Below are positions 1 to 7,898 of a DNA stretch of 64,000 bases, one piece after another. The position numbers and the translations under genes are program-made. This DNA is from Candidatus Pristimantibacillus lignocellulolyticus (GTDB taxonomy: Bacteria > Bacillota > Bacilli > Paenibacillales > Paenibacillaceae). Where the stretch lies: positions 2,972,001-3,036,000 of the forward strand of contig CP097899.1 in NCBI GenBank assembly GCA_023639215.1, in the 5' to 3' direction. Position 1 is the first letter of the stretch, and each line of letters starts with the position of its first letter. The notes under the pieces are model-generated. The model saw only the letters and a list, made by a program, of their open reading frames with translations. It was not told the DNA's origin and searched no databases.

Positions 1-1272
1 ATGTCTCTTGATATAAACGATGTGGAAGGCTTTAAAGCTTTAGATGCTCTTTCTTCTGAACTTGATGAACAATTCGATATACCTGGTAATCGTTTGTTCT
101 ATCTAGCATTAGCACCGTCGTTGTTTGGACCTGTGTCATTCAATATGCGTGATGGTGGTATGTTACAATCTAAAGGTTGGCATCGTCTAGTTATCGAAAA
201 ACCTTTTGGTTATGATCTACCGTCTGCACAAGAGTTGAACAAGCAATTGAACCAAGTGTTCAAGGAAGAAGAAATATTCCGTATTGACCACTATCTTGGT
301 AAAGAAATGGTTCAAAATATTCAAGTGCTACGTTTCTCTAACTCATTCTTTGAGCCACTTTGGAATAATAAACATATTGCGAATGTACAGATAACTCTAT
401 CTGAAACGGTTGGAGTAGAAGATCGTGGTGGATACTATGATAAATCAGGTGCATTGCGTGATATGGGGCAAAACCATATGCTTCAAATGTTGTCCATGAT
501 TGCTATGGAACCGCCTAGTCGTCTTGTAGGTGAAGATGTTCGCGATGAGAAAGTAAAAGTACTACGCTCATTACGTAACTATACATCAAGCGATGATGTT
601 CGTAATAATGTTATTCGTGGTCAATATTCAGCAGGTAAATTTGGTGACAAAGCGTTGCTAGGTTACCGTGAAGAGGATTCGGTTGATGATAGTTCTACAA
701 CTGAAACGTATTTCTCTGCAAAAGTAATGATCGATAACTTCCGTTGGGCAGGCGTTCCATTCTACATCCGTACAGGTAAACGTCTACCAGTTAAAACAAC
801 AGAAGTTGTAATTGAATTCAAACCCGTTGCAAATAACATACTATTTGGTACAAAGCATAATCTTGCACCAAACTTATTAGTTATTCGTGTTAACCCAATG
901 GAAGGCATTTATATTAAACTAAATGCTAAGAAACCGGGGTCTGACAATGAAGTTCAGCCAGTAAATATGGAATTCTGCCAAAGCTGCTTAGTAGGTATTA
1001 ATACACCAGAAGCGTACGAGCGTCTAATTAATGATGCTGCACATGGTGATTCTACGTACTTTACGCGCTGGGATGAAGTCTCACATGCATGGTCATTTGT
1101 TGATAAAATCGCTCAAGCTTGGCGTGAAGAATCTAGTGATCTACAATTCTATCCTGCAGGCTCTTGGGGTCCAACAGCTTCGGATGATTTGTTAGCCAAA
1201 GATAATTTCCACTGGTGGCCGGTAAATGGTCAAGATGAAGATAATGTTATTTGGATTACAAATAGCCGATAA
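1..1272 (+). CDS. zwf: Glucose-6-phosphate 1-dehydrogenase, 3' part
   Basis: Oxidises glucose 6-phosphate to 6-phosphogluconolactone with NADP+, the first step of the oxidative pentose phosphate pathway, in the cytosol. The frame is open from base 1 and gives 423 residues; family members are usually about 480-515, and the N-terminal Rossmann GxxGDLA motif is absent, so the gene starts before the window and the ATG at base 1 is an internal Met. Seen here are the EKPFGYD segment (about residues 67-73), the RIDHYLGKE substrate-binding/catalytic segment (about 94-102) and the conserved C-terminal domain ending in a WxP segment. prfC follows after 73 bp. The assignment is firm; the true start cannot be seen. 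Confidence 0.97.
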   Translation: MSLDINDVEGFKALDALSSELDEQFDIPGNRLFYLALAPSLFGPVSFNMRDGGMLQSKGWHRLVIEKPFGYDLPSAQELNKQLNQVFKEEEIFRIDHYLGKEMVQNIQVLRFSNSFFEPLWNNKHIANVQITLSETVGVEDRGGYYDKSGALRDMGQNHMLQMLSMIAMEPPSRLVGEDVRDEKVKVLRSLRNYTSSDDVRNNVIRGQYSAGKFGDKALLGYREEDSVDDSSTTETYFSAKVMIDNFRWAGVPFYIRTGKRLPVKTTEVVIEFKPVANNILFGTKHNLAPNLLVIRVNPMEGIYIKLNAKKPGSDNEVQPVNMEFCQSCLVGINTPEAYERLINDAAHGDSTYFTRWDEVSHAWSFVDKIAQAWREESSDLQFYPAGSWGPTASDDLLAKDNFHWWPVNGQDEDNVIWITNSR

Positions 1273-1345
1273 TAGAAGTTCGCCTTTATTGAAATAAGAA
1301 GAAGTCAGTTACTCCTGTACTACGAGTAATGAAGGGAAGGCAAGT

Positions 1346-2926
1346 ATGAGTCTAAGTAAAGAAATAATACAAGAAGTTGACAAGCGACGCACATTTGCTA
1401 TTATCGCCCATCCCGATGCAGGTAAGACAACATTAACAGAGAAGCTCCTCCTATTCGGAGGAGCCATTCGTCTTGCCGGGTCTGTTAAGGCTCGTAAGGC
1501 TAGTCGTCATGCTACATCAGACTGGATGGAAATTGAGAAGCAACGTGGTATCTCTGTTACATCTTCCGTTATGCAATTTGATTATTTGGGACATCGAGTT
1601 AACATATTGGATACACCTGGTCACCAAGATTTCTCTGAAGATACGTATCGTACGCTAACAGCTGCTGATAGTGCAGTAATGCTTATTGACGTAGCTAAAG
1701 GTGTCGAGGCACAGACTATTAAGTTGTTCCAAGTATGTCGTCAACGCGGTATTCCGATTTTTACGTTTATTAATAAATTAGACCGTGAAGGTAAATCTCC
1801 GTTCGATCTAATGGAAGAACTAGAGCAAGTGCTTGGTATTCGTTCCGTACCGATGAACTGGCCAATTGGTTCTGGTCGTGAGCTTTGTGGTGTGTATGAT
1901 CGTATGAAAAACCAAGTTGAGCTATTCCAAGGGAAAGATCACAATACGATCGAAGTGAAAAAAGTCGATGATTATAACGATCCAATCATTCGCGAGATGG
2001 CTGGTGATTTTCTAACAGATCAATTGATATCTGATCTTGAACTATTAGATGTTGCTGGCGATGCTTTCGATTATGACAAAGTTCGTTCTGGTGAATTGAC
2101 GCCAATCTTCTTCGGTAGTGCGGTTAATAATTTTGGTGTACAAACTTTCCTTGATAACTTCTTGGAACTTGCACCAAAACCAGGCCCGAAACTAAGTGAA
2201 GAAGGTCCAGTTGAACCCTCTGATGAGAAGTTCAGTGGATATGTGTTCAAAATTCAAGCGAATATGAATCCTGCTCACCGAGATCGTATTGCTTTCTTAC
2301 GTATTTGTTCTGGTCGTTTCGAGCGTGGAATGTCAGTTAAACATGTACGTAATGGTAAGACGATTAAGCTTGCCCAACCACAGCAGTTTCTTGCTCAAGA
2401 TCGTGATATTGTTGACGTTGCTTATCCAGGTGATATTATCGGTTTGTTCGATCCGGGTATTTTCCGTATTGGAGATTCTTTATCACAAGGTAAAGATATT
2501 GTATTTAATGAATTACCAACATTCTCACCAGAAATTTTTGCTAAAGTTACTGTGAAAAATGCCTTAAAACAAAAGCAGTATCAAAAAGGTATTGATCAAT
2601 TAACTGAAGAGGGTACAATTCAAGTATTCTATTCCGTAGGTAGTTTTAGTGAAACGATTCTTGGGGTAGTTGGTCAATTGCAATTTGAAGTATTCCAACA
2701 TCGAATGTTAGCTGAATATGGAGTCGAACTTCAACTTCATCGTATGACGTTCCAGTTTGCACGTTGGATTATTGATGAGAAAATTGATCCAAGTAAATTC
2801 CGTATCAATTCTACACTCGTTAAAGATAAGAAAGGCAATTATGTTGCTCTATTCGAAAATGAGTATGCGATGCGTACGGCTGTTGATAAAAATCCAAATA
2901 CAAAATTTTTAGAGATCGCTCCTTAG
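1346..2926 (+). CDS. prfC: Peptide chain release factor 3 (RF3 GTPase)
   Basis: Translational GTPase that removes RF1/RF2 from the ribosome after peptide release. The 526 residues match the usual RF3 length. The G1 loop AHPDAGKTT is at residues 21-29, the G3 motif DTPGHQDF starts at D89, and the NKLDREGK G4 motif follows near residue 143; translation-factor domain 2 and the RF3 C-terminal domain follow. The start is set by an AAGGGAAGG-like ribosome binding site just upstream. The TAG stop lies within the stem-loop of its own terminator. No frameshift or missing motif is seen. Confidence 0.97.
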   Translation: MSLSKEIIQEVDKRRTFAIIAHPDAGKTTLTEKLLLFGGAIRLAGSVKARKASRHATSDWMEIEKQRGISVTSSVMQFDYLGHRVNILDTPGHQDFSEDTYRTLTAADSAVMLIDVAKGVEAQTIKLFQVCRQRGIPIFTFINKLDREGKSPFDLMEELEQVLGIRSVPMNWPIGSGRELCGVYDRMKNQVELFQGKDHNTIEVKKVDDYNDPIIREMAGDFLTDQLISDLELLDVAGDAFDYDKVRSGELTPIFFGSAVNNFGVQTFLDNFLELAPKPGPKLSEEGPVEPSDEKFSGYVFKIQANMNPAHRDRIAFLRICSGRFERGMSVKHVRNGKTIKLAQPQQFLAQDRDIVDVAYPGDIIGLFDPGIFRIGDSLSQGKDIVFNELPTFSPEIFAKVTVKNALKQKQYQKGIDQLTEEGTIQVFYSVGSFSETILGVVGQLQFEVFQHRMLAEYGVELQLHRMTFQFARWIIDEKIDPSKFRINSTLVKDKKGNYVALFENEYAMRTAVDKNPNTKFLEIAP

Positions 2927-2940
2927 AGCGATCTTTTTTT
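2913..2940 (+). terminator. Rho-independent terminator of prfC
   Basis: A perfect 9-bp stem (2913-2921 with 2926-2934), a 4-base loop and a run of T. The prfC stop codon (2924-2926) is inside the hairpin. Confidence 0.9.
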
Positions 2941-2997
2941 ATAGCGAATATGTGGTAACTTGTAAAGATAAAAGACATTTTAATGTTATAGAAACGA

Positions 2998-3026
2998 TTG
3001 ACAAGAAAACGATTACATGAAATAAT
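2998..3026 (+). promoter_or_regulatory. Predicted sigma-A promoter of the lacI-led sugar operon with operator-like spacer
   Basis: TTGACA (2998-3003) is followed after exactly 17 bases by AATAAT (3021-3026), five of six matches to the -10 consensus. The spacer contains GAAAACGATTACAT, which resembles LacI-family or CcpA (cre) operators, suggesting autoregulation or catabolite control. Transcription from here would give a leader of about 200 nt before lacI. Confidence 0.65.
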
Positions 3027-3040
3027 GAACGCGTGTACAT

Positions 3041-3216
3041 TATGGATATTTTTTTATCATTCGCATAAATAGAAGTAATGAAAAGTTGTTGAGTATGCTT
3101 TCGAAGTACTTTTCATATGCGAGGTAGTAATAGTAAGAAGTGATGAAAAGTAGTAGTATATGCTTTCGAATTACTTTTCATTTCAGTGAAGTAGAATCAA
3201 GAAGTGATGAAAAGTT
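3041..3216 (+). repeat. Leader array A: ~65-bp repeats with inverted-repeat arms
   Basis: The arm ATGAAAAGT occurs at 3078, 3143 and 3207 (period 65 then 64), each of the first two followed by its complement ACTTTTCAT (3108-3116 and 3173-3181) after a segment sharing TATGCTTTCGAA. The third copy stops after its left arm, directly before the GGAGGAGG ribosome binding site (3217-3224). A weaker right-arm remnant lies near 3050-3060. Because every right arm can also pair with the next left arm, two alternative folding registers are possible. Related to the array at 5437-5615. Confidence 0.85.
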
Positions 3217-3231
3217 GGAGGAGGTTAATGA

Positions 3232-4242
3232 ATGAGTAGGAAGGATGTTGCTAAGCTAGCAGGAGTATCGGAGGCGACCGTTTCACGCGTAATGAATAAT
3301 GTAAGTCCAATTAAGCAAGAAACGCGTGATAAGGTCATGAAAGCAGCCGAACAGCTTGGCTATGAACTGAATGCGTTAGCTCAGCAACTAGCCCGTCAAA
3401 AAAGTGGGAATATTGGAGTGGTATTACCTTACGTTCCTAAAGTGCATTTGTTTTCCACTTACTACTTTTCTGAAATATTAAGTGGCATCGCCGAGGTAGC
3501 AAGGAGAGCGAATGTAGATCTTCTTATGCTATTCCAAGAGACATCGGATAAGAAGGATTATAGTAGATTGTTTCGCTCTAAAAAGATCGATAGTTGCATT
3601 ATTTTAGGTGCAACTGACACAGAGGATGAACGAGATGCTTTACAAGATCTTGAAGATAATCATTTTCCCTTTGTGATTATTAATCAAAAATTCAATGAAA
3701 AACAATACGCATTTGTAGATGGGGATCATGAAAGAGGAAGTTATGAGGCTGTTAATCATCTTCTTGATCGTGGCAGTGAAAAAATAGCATTTTTGAATGG
3801 ACCTACTCAATTTTCGAATAGTGTAGATAGGCACAATGGTTACATACGTGCACTGACTGAACGAGGTATAAGTATGGATCCTAGATGGCTATTTGAAGGT
3901 AATTATAGCCGGAAAAGTGGTATTGTTGCAGCGACTTCATTAGCTGTATTAATTAAAGAAGGTCATATAGATGGAATATTCGCGGCGAATGATCGAATGG
4001 CAATCGGCGTTATGGATGGATTAACGAACTACGGTCTTGAGGCAGGTAAAGATTATCGGATTATTGGTTATGATGATTCCGATGGATCGCGCATTGTTTC
4101 CCCAAAACTATCGTCTGTAGCAGTTCCTTTCTACGAGATGGGCGTTCAAGCTGCGAGTATGCTGCTAGAGCCAACTAATGATCAGGAACAATCAAATAGT
4201 CGCATTCTACCTGTAAAGCTAGTAGTTAGACAAAGCTCATAA
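3232..4242 (+). CDS. LacI family transcriptional regulator
   Basis: A 336-residue DNA-binding regulator. The N-terminal helix-turn-helix and hinge helix are plain (DVAKLAGVSEATVSRVMNN near residues 5-23), followed by a periplasmic-binding-protein-like sugar sensor domain with the typical GIFAANDRMAIGVMDGL and IIGYDDSD segments. The ATG at 3232 is preceded by GGAGGAGG with 7-base spacing. A four-codon reading frame (ATG at 3228, stop 3237-3239) overlaps the start. It is the first gene of a sugar operon and probably senses the sugar handled by the genes downstream; the ligand cannot be told from sequence. Confidence 0.93.
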   Translation: MSRKDVAKLAGVSEATVSRVMNNVSPIKQETRDKVMKAAEQLGYELNALAQQLARQKSGNIGVVLPYVPKVHLFSTYYFSEILSGIAEVARRANVDLLMLFQETSDKKDYSRLFRSKKIDSCIILGATDTEDERDALQDLEDNHFPFVIINQKFNEKQYAFVDGDHERGSYEAVNHLLDRGSEKIAFLNGPTQFSNSVDRHNGYIRALTERGISMDPRWLFEGNYSRKSGIVAATSLAVLIKEGHIDGIFAANDRMAIGVMDGLTNYGLEAGKDYRIIGYDDSDGSRIVSPKLSSVAVPFYEMGVQAASMLLEPTNDQEQSNSRILPVKLVVRQSS

Positions 4243-4272
4243 AATAACTTGATATGAAGGGTGGACATCAAT

Positions 4273-5436
4273 ATGAAAAAAGTTCGCGTTGGTATGGTTG
4301 GTTATAAATTTATGGGGAAAGCACATAGTAATGCTTATCGTGTATTACCAATGTTCTTTCCACAATCCGTTGCACCTGAGATGAAAGCAATTTGTGGGCG
4401 CGATCCTGTAGCACTTGAGAAAGCAAGAGTACAATTTGGCTGGGAAGAGGCAGTGACAGATTGGAGAGAGTTATTACAACGAGATGAAATTGATGTAGTT
4501 GATATAAATGCACCTAGTGATGCTCACAAAGATATAGCGGTTGCTGCTGCCAGAGCGGGTAAGCATTTATTCTGCGAAAAACCACTTGCACTATCATTAG
4601 CAGATGCAAGAGAGATGCTAGAAGAAGCTGAGACAGCTGGCGTGAAACATATGGTAGGTTTCAATTATCGATTTGCTCCAGCTGTTCAGTTAGCTAAAAA
4701 GTTAATTGAAGAAGGTAGAATCGGTCAGATCTATCATTTCCGTGGTCAGTTTTTACAAGACTGGATTATGGATCCGCAATTCCCACTCGTATGGAGACTG
4801 CAAAAAGAAATTGCTGGATCAGGTTCATTGGGAGATCTTGGAGCTCATGTTATTGATACGGCTCGTTTCCTTGTTGGAGAATTCCAAGAAGTAATCGGTA
4901 TGAGTGATACATTCATTAAGGAGCGTCCAATTGCTGAAGGTATGACCGGACTTAGTGCAACGGGGGGATCTAACTCTACTGAAATGGGACCAGTTACTGT
5001 TGACGATGCAACGCTTATAATGGCTCGTTTCGAAAATGGAGCATTAGGTAGCATTGAAGCTACTAGATTTGCAGGTGGACATCGTTGTACAAATGGTTTC
5101 GAGATTAATGGTAGTAAAGGAAGTATCCGCTTTGACTTTGAACGAATGAATGAGTTGGAAGTTTACTTTACCGATGATGCCGCTGATGTGCAAGGTTTCC
5201 GTCGTGTGTTAGCTACTGATTCTGTGCATGCTTATATGGATGCATGGTGGCCAGCAGGACATACGATCGGTTATGAGCATACGTTCACACACGAAGTCGT
5301 AGAGTTAATGAAAGCATTTGAGGAAGATAGACAACCAAGTCCAAACTTCGTAGACGGTGTAAAATGTCAAGAAGTTTTGGAAGCCGTCGAACGCTCGATA
5401 GAAGAACGCAGATGGGTAGCTATCAGTGAAGTTTAG
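4273..5436 (+). CDS. Gfo/Idh/MocA family NAD(P)-dependent oxidoreductase
   Basis: A 387-residue dehydrogenase of the glucose-fructose oxidoreductase / inositol dehydrogenase family, probably acting on a sugar or cyclitol. It has an N-terminal Rossmann domain (VGMVGYKFMGKAHSNAY; the usual GxGxxG is GYKFMG), the family EKP motif (LFCEKPLALS, about residues 100-109) and the GDLGAHVID catalytic segment. A GTG at 4261 is in frame, but the ribosome binding site AAGGGTGG (4257-4264) sits 8 bases before ATG 4273, so that start is chosen. It lies 30 bp after lacI, in the same operon as a ThuA-like protein and a second Gfo/Idh/MocA enzyme. Confidence 0.9.
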   Translation: MKKVRVGMVGYKFMGKAHSNAYRVLPMFFPQSVAPEMKAICGRDPVALEKARVQFGWEEAVTDWRELLQRDEIDVVDINAPSDAHKDIAVAAARAGKHLFCEKPLALSLADAREMLEEAETAGVKHMVGFNYRFAPAVQLAKKLIEEGRIGQIYHFRGQFLQDWIMDPQFPLVWRLQKEIAGSGSLGDLGAHVIDTARFLVGEFQEVIGMSDTFIKERPIAEGMTGLSATGGSNSTEMGPVTVDDATLIMARFENGALGSIEATRFAGGHRCTNGFEINGSKGSIRFDFERMNELEVYFTDDAADVQGFRRVLATDSVHAYMDAWWPAGHTIGYEHTFTHEVVELMKAFEEDRQPSPNFVDGVKCQEVLEAVERSIEERRWVAISEV

Positions 5437-5615
5437 ATAATATTTTCGTTACAAGGAAGGTAAGAATATAACACTACGAAAAGTTTGGTATATGCTTTCG
5501 AAGTAACTTTTCGTTGCGAAGAAGCTATCAATATAATACTACGAAAAGTTTGGTATATGCTTTCGGAGTAACTTTTCGTTGCGAAGAAGCTATCAATATA
5601 ATACTACGAAAAGTT
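5437..5615 (+). repeat. Leader array B: 65-bp tandem repeats between the oxidoreductase and thuA
   Basis: The arm ACGAAAAGTT recurs at 5476, 5541 and 5606, exactly 65 bp apart. The first two copies carry the complementary arm AACTTTTCGT (5505-5514, 5570-5579) with TATGCTTTCG between the arms. A degenerate right arm (about 5441-5449) and spacer precede the first copy, so the array fills the whole gap from the upstream stop codon to the ribosome binding site GGGGG (5619-5623). The last copy is only a left arm. Same design as array A before lacI. Confidence 0.88.
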
Positions 5616-5629
5616 TTAGGGGGATTTAT

Positions 5630-6352
5630 ATGCGGAAGGCTTTAATCGTTTGGGGTGGATGGGATGGTCATCAACCAGAGCAAGTAGCAGCACTATTCCA
5701 ACAACAATTAGAAGAAGAAGGATTTCAGGTTGATGTTCAATCCTCATTAGAAGCATTTGCGGATGCTGAATATTTGAAAAGTTTGGATCTGATTGTACCG
5801 GTATGGACAATGGGTGAAATTGATCAGAAGCTAGTTGATAATGTTTCGCTAGCTGTGCAAAGTGGTGTTGGACTTGCAGGCTGTCATGGTGGTATGTGTG
5901 ATTCTTTCCGCAAAAATGTTGATTGGCAGTTCATGACAGGTGGACAATGGGTTGCGCATCCTGGTAATGATGGTGTTCAATACACAGTGGAAATTAATAA
6001 TAGCTCAAGCTCATTAGTCGATGGAATTAGAAATTTTGAAGTTTCTACTGAGCAATATTATATGCATGTTGATCCGGCAGTTGAGGTACTAGCAACGACT
6101 AGATTCCCAATTGTAGACGGTCCACATTCACTGAATAAAGCAGTAGATATGCCGGTTGCTTGGACAAAGCGTTGGGGTGTTGGTCGCGTATACTACAATT
6201 CTTTAGGTCATCAAGCGAACATTATGAAAATTGATGAAGTGAAAGAAATGATGCGCCGTGGATTCTTATGGTGTGCGGATGGGAAAACTTTAGCGCAATC
6301 TGTAGGGGCAGTGTCAGGTGCCTATACAGGGATGCAAGATAACCAACTTTAA
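5630..6352 (+). CDS. ThuA-like domain protein (glutamine-amidotransferase-like fold)
   Basis: 240 residues, the usual size of stand-alone ThuA (trehalose-utilisation type) proteins. Seen are the N-terminal KALIVWGGWDGHQPEQV strand-loop, the GLAGCHGGMCDSFR segment where class I amidotransferase-like folds carry their nucleophile elbow, and the later WTKRWGVGRVYYNSLGH segment. The ATG at 5630 follows a GGGGG ribosome binding site; the reading frame extends upstream only through the repeat array. Family members sit beside Gfo/Idh/MocA dehydrogenases, as here, and are linked to uptake or conversion of trehalose-like sugars or keto-sugars, but the reaction is poorly defined. The call is to family level only. 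Confidence 0.85.
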   Translation: MRKALIVWGGWDGHQPEQVAALFQQQLEEEGFQVDVQSSLEAFADAEYLKSLDLIVPVWTMGEIDQKLVDNVSLAVQSGVGLAGCHGGMCDSFRKNVDWQFMTGGQWVAHPGNDGVQYTVEINNSSSSLVDGIRNFEVSTEQYYMHVDPAVEVLATTRFPIVDGPHSLNKAVDMPVAWTKRWGVGRVYYNSLGHQANIMKIDEVKEMMRRGFLWCADGKTLAQSVGAVSGAYTGMQDNQL

Positions 6353-6465
6353 GATGTAGTTCAAAAAGCGGATTTCGGTAACGAAGTGACGCAGGCAGGT
6401 TAATCGACATCGAATATGAACTCTAAAACATAAAATCGCATAAGAGGATAAAGGTGATTACGGGA

Positions 6466-7566
6466 ATGGATAAAATTAAAGTTGGAATTATCGGAGCGGG
6501 AAACATAAGCGGCATTTATTTGGAAAATGGTAAAAAATTCGATTCTATGGAAGTTATCGCTGTTGCAGATTTAGATGTCGCGCGTGCAGTTGAAAAGGCA
6601 GAACAGCATGGAATTAAAGGTTATTCTGTAGATGAACTTATGGCAGATCCAGAAGTTCAAATGGTAATTAATCTAACAATTCCTCAAGCACACGCTAGTG
6701 TTAGTATTCGAGCTTTAGAAGCTGGTAAACATGTTTATGTAGAGAAGCCATTTACGGTAACCCGTGAAGAGGCAGAACAAGTAATTGCGATAGCAGAGCA
6801 AAAAGGACTTTATGTAGGTAGCGCACCGGATACGTTTTTAGGTGGTGGACTTCAAACTGCAATCAAAGTGATCGAGGATGGCTGGATTGGAACACCAATC
6901 GGTGCCACAGCATTTATGTTAACTGGTGGACATGAAAGCTGGCATCCAAATCCAGAATTCTTCTATCAAGTTGGCGGTGGACCAATGTTTGATATGGGAC
7001 CTTACTACTTAACTGCGTTAGTTGCAATGCTTGGACCTATAACGAGAGTTACTGGTTCTGCTAACATTTCTTATCCTGAACGTACAATTACGAGTCAGCC
7101 TAAATATGGGGAGAAGATTAAAGTTGAAGTGCCTACACATATTGCTGGCGTATTGGATTTTGCTTGTGGAGCTATGGGGACGATACTTACAACATTTGAT
7201 ACACCTGGACACTCCACTTTACCGAGAATTGAAGTTTACGGTAGTCAAGGAACTTTACTTGTTCCAGATCCAAATACATTTGGTGGAGTAATAAAAATTA
7301 ACCGAGCAGGTGCTTCAGAGTGGTCGACTATCCCACATTTATTCAAAAATACTGAAAATAGTCGTGGATTAGGAGCGGCTGATATGGCAGCGGCTATTCT
7401 TGAAGGACGTAATCATCGAGCGAGTGGTCAATTGGGTTATCACGTACTTGAGGTTATGCACGGTATTCACGATGCATCTGCTGAAGGAAAACATTACATG
7501 ATGAAGAGTAGTTGTGAAAAGCCAGAATTACGTCCTCAAGGAAAAAGAGATTTTCAAATTATGTAA
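6466..7566 (+). CDS. Gfo/Idh/MocA family NAD(P)-dependent oxidoreductase (second)
   Basis: 366 residues. The Rossmann motif VGIIGAGNISGIY is at the N-terminus, the VYVEKPFTV family motif follows near residue 90, and the GGGPMFDMGPYYLTAL segment occupies the catalytic position. A GTG at 6454 is in frame, but AAAGGTGAT (6450-6458) is well placed for ATG 6466. It is the last gene of the lacI operon and differs enough from the first Gfo/Idh/MocA protein to suggest successive or opposed oxidations of one sugar. A strong terminator follows. The substrate is unknown. Confidence 0.9.
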   Translation: MDKIKVGIIGAGNISGIYLENGKKFDSMEVIAVADLDVARAVEKAEQHGIKGYSVDELMADPEVQMVINLTIPQAHASVSIRALEAGKHVYVEKPFTVTREEAEQVIAIAEQKGLYVGSAPDTFLGGGLQTAIKVIEDGWIGTPIGATAFMLTGGHESWHPNPEFFYQVGGGPMFDMGPYYLTALVAMLGPITRVTGSANISYPERTITSQPKYGEKIKVEVPTHIAGVLDFACGAMGTILTTFDTPGHSTLPRIEVYGSQGTLLVPDPNTFGGVIKINRAGASEWSTIPHLFKNTENSRGLGAADMAAAILEGRNHRASGQLGYHVLEVMHGIHDASAEGKHYMMKSSCEKPELRPQGKRDFQIM

Positions 7567-7599
7567 CGATACTATTATAAATAAGTAATGCTAAATTAT

Positions 7600-7645
7600 A
7601 ACCTGCCTCACATATTTCTATGAAATATGTGAGGTAGGTTATTTT
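7600..7645 (+). terminator. Terminator of the lacI-gfo-thuA-gfo operon
   Basis: A 19-bp perfect stem (7600-7618 with 7622-7640), a 3-base loop and ATTTT. Confidence 0.9.
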
Positions 7646-7898
7646 AATAAGAAGATATCTATTATTGAAGTAGTATATTTATACAGCAATATACATAGAT
7701 ACATACATATAAGAGACGAAAGGTATATCGTTGATTTCCTATCGTATTATTATTTAGTTAATGACTTATATTTGATTTTTTTCGATTATCATACTTTCGA
7801 ATATTTAGCATTGAAAATGTAATATTAAAGGAAATTAGGGGATATCGAAGAATAATACAATATAAAGGAAAAGACATATATAGAAAGGGGGATGTTAT
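7646..7898. other. AT-rich intergenic region upstream of the PLP enzyme
   Basis: No gene, RNA or convincing repeat is seen. It presumably holds the promoter of the next pair of genes; a GAAAGGGGG ribosome binding site lies at its end. Confidence 0.4.

Noticed and set aside
1..3. ATG at base 1 as the true zwf start
   Set aside because: The protein would lack the N-terminal Rossmann domain; the window edge simply falls on an internal Met codon.
3041..3216. Regular repeats resembling a CRISPR array
   Set aside because: The whole 65-bp unit repeats, with no unique spacers between short repeats, only two to three units are present, and no cas genes are nearby.
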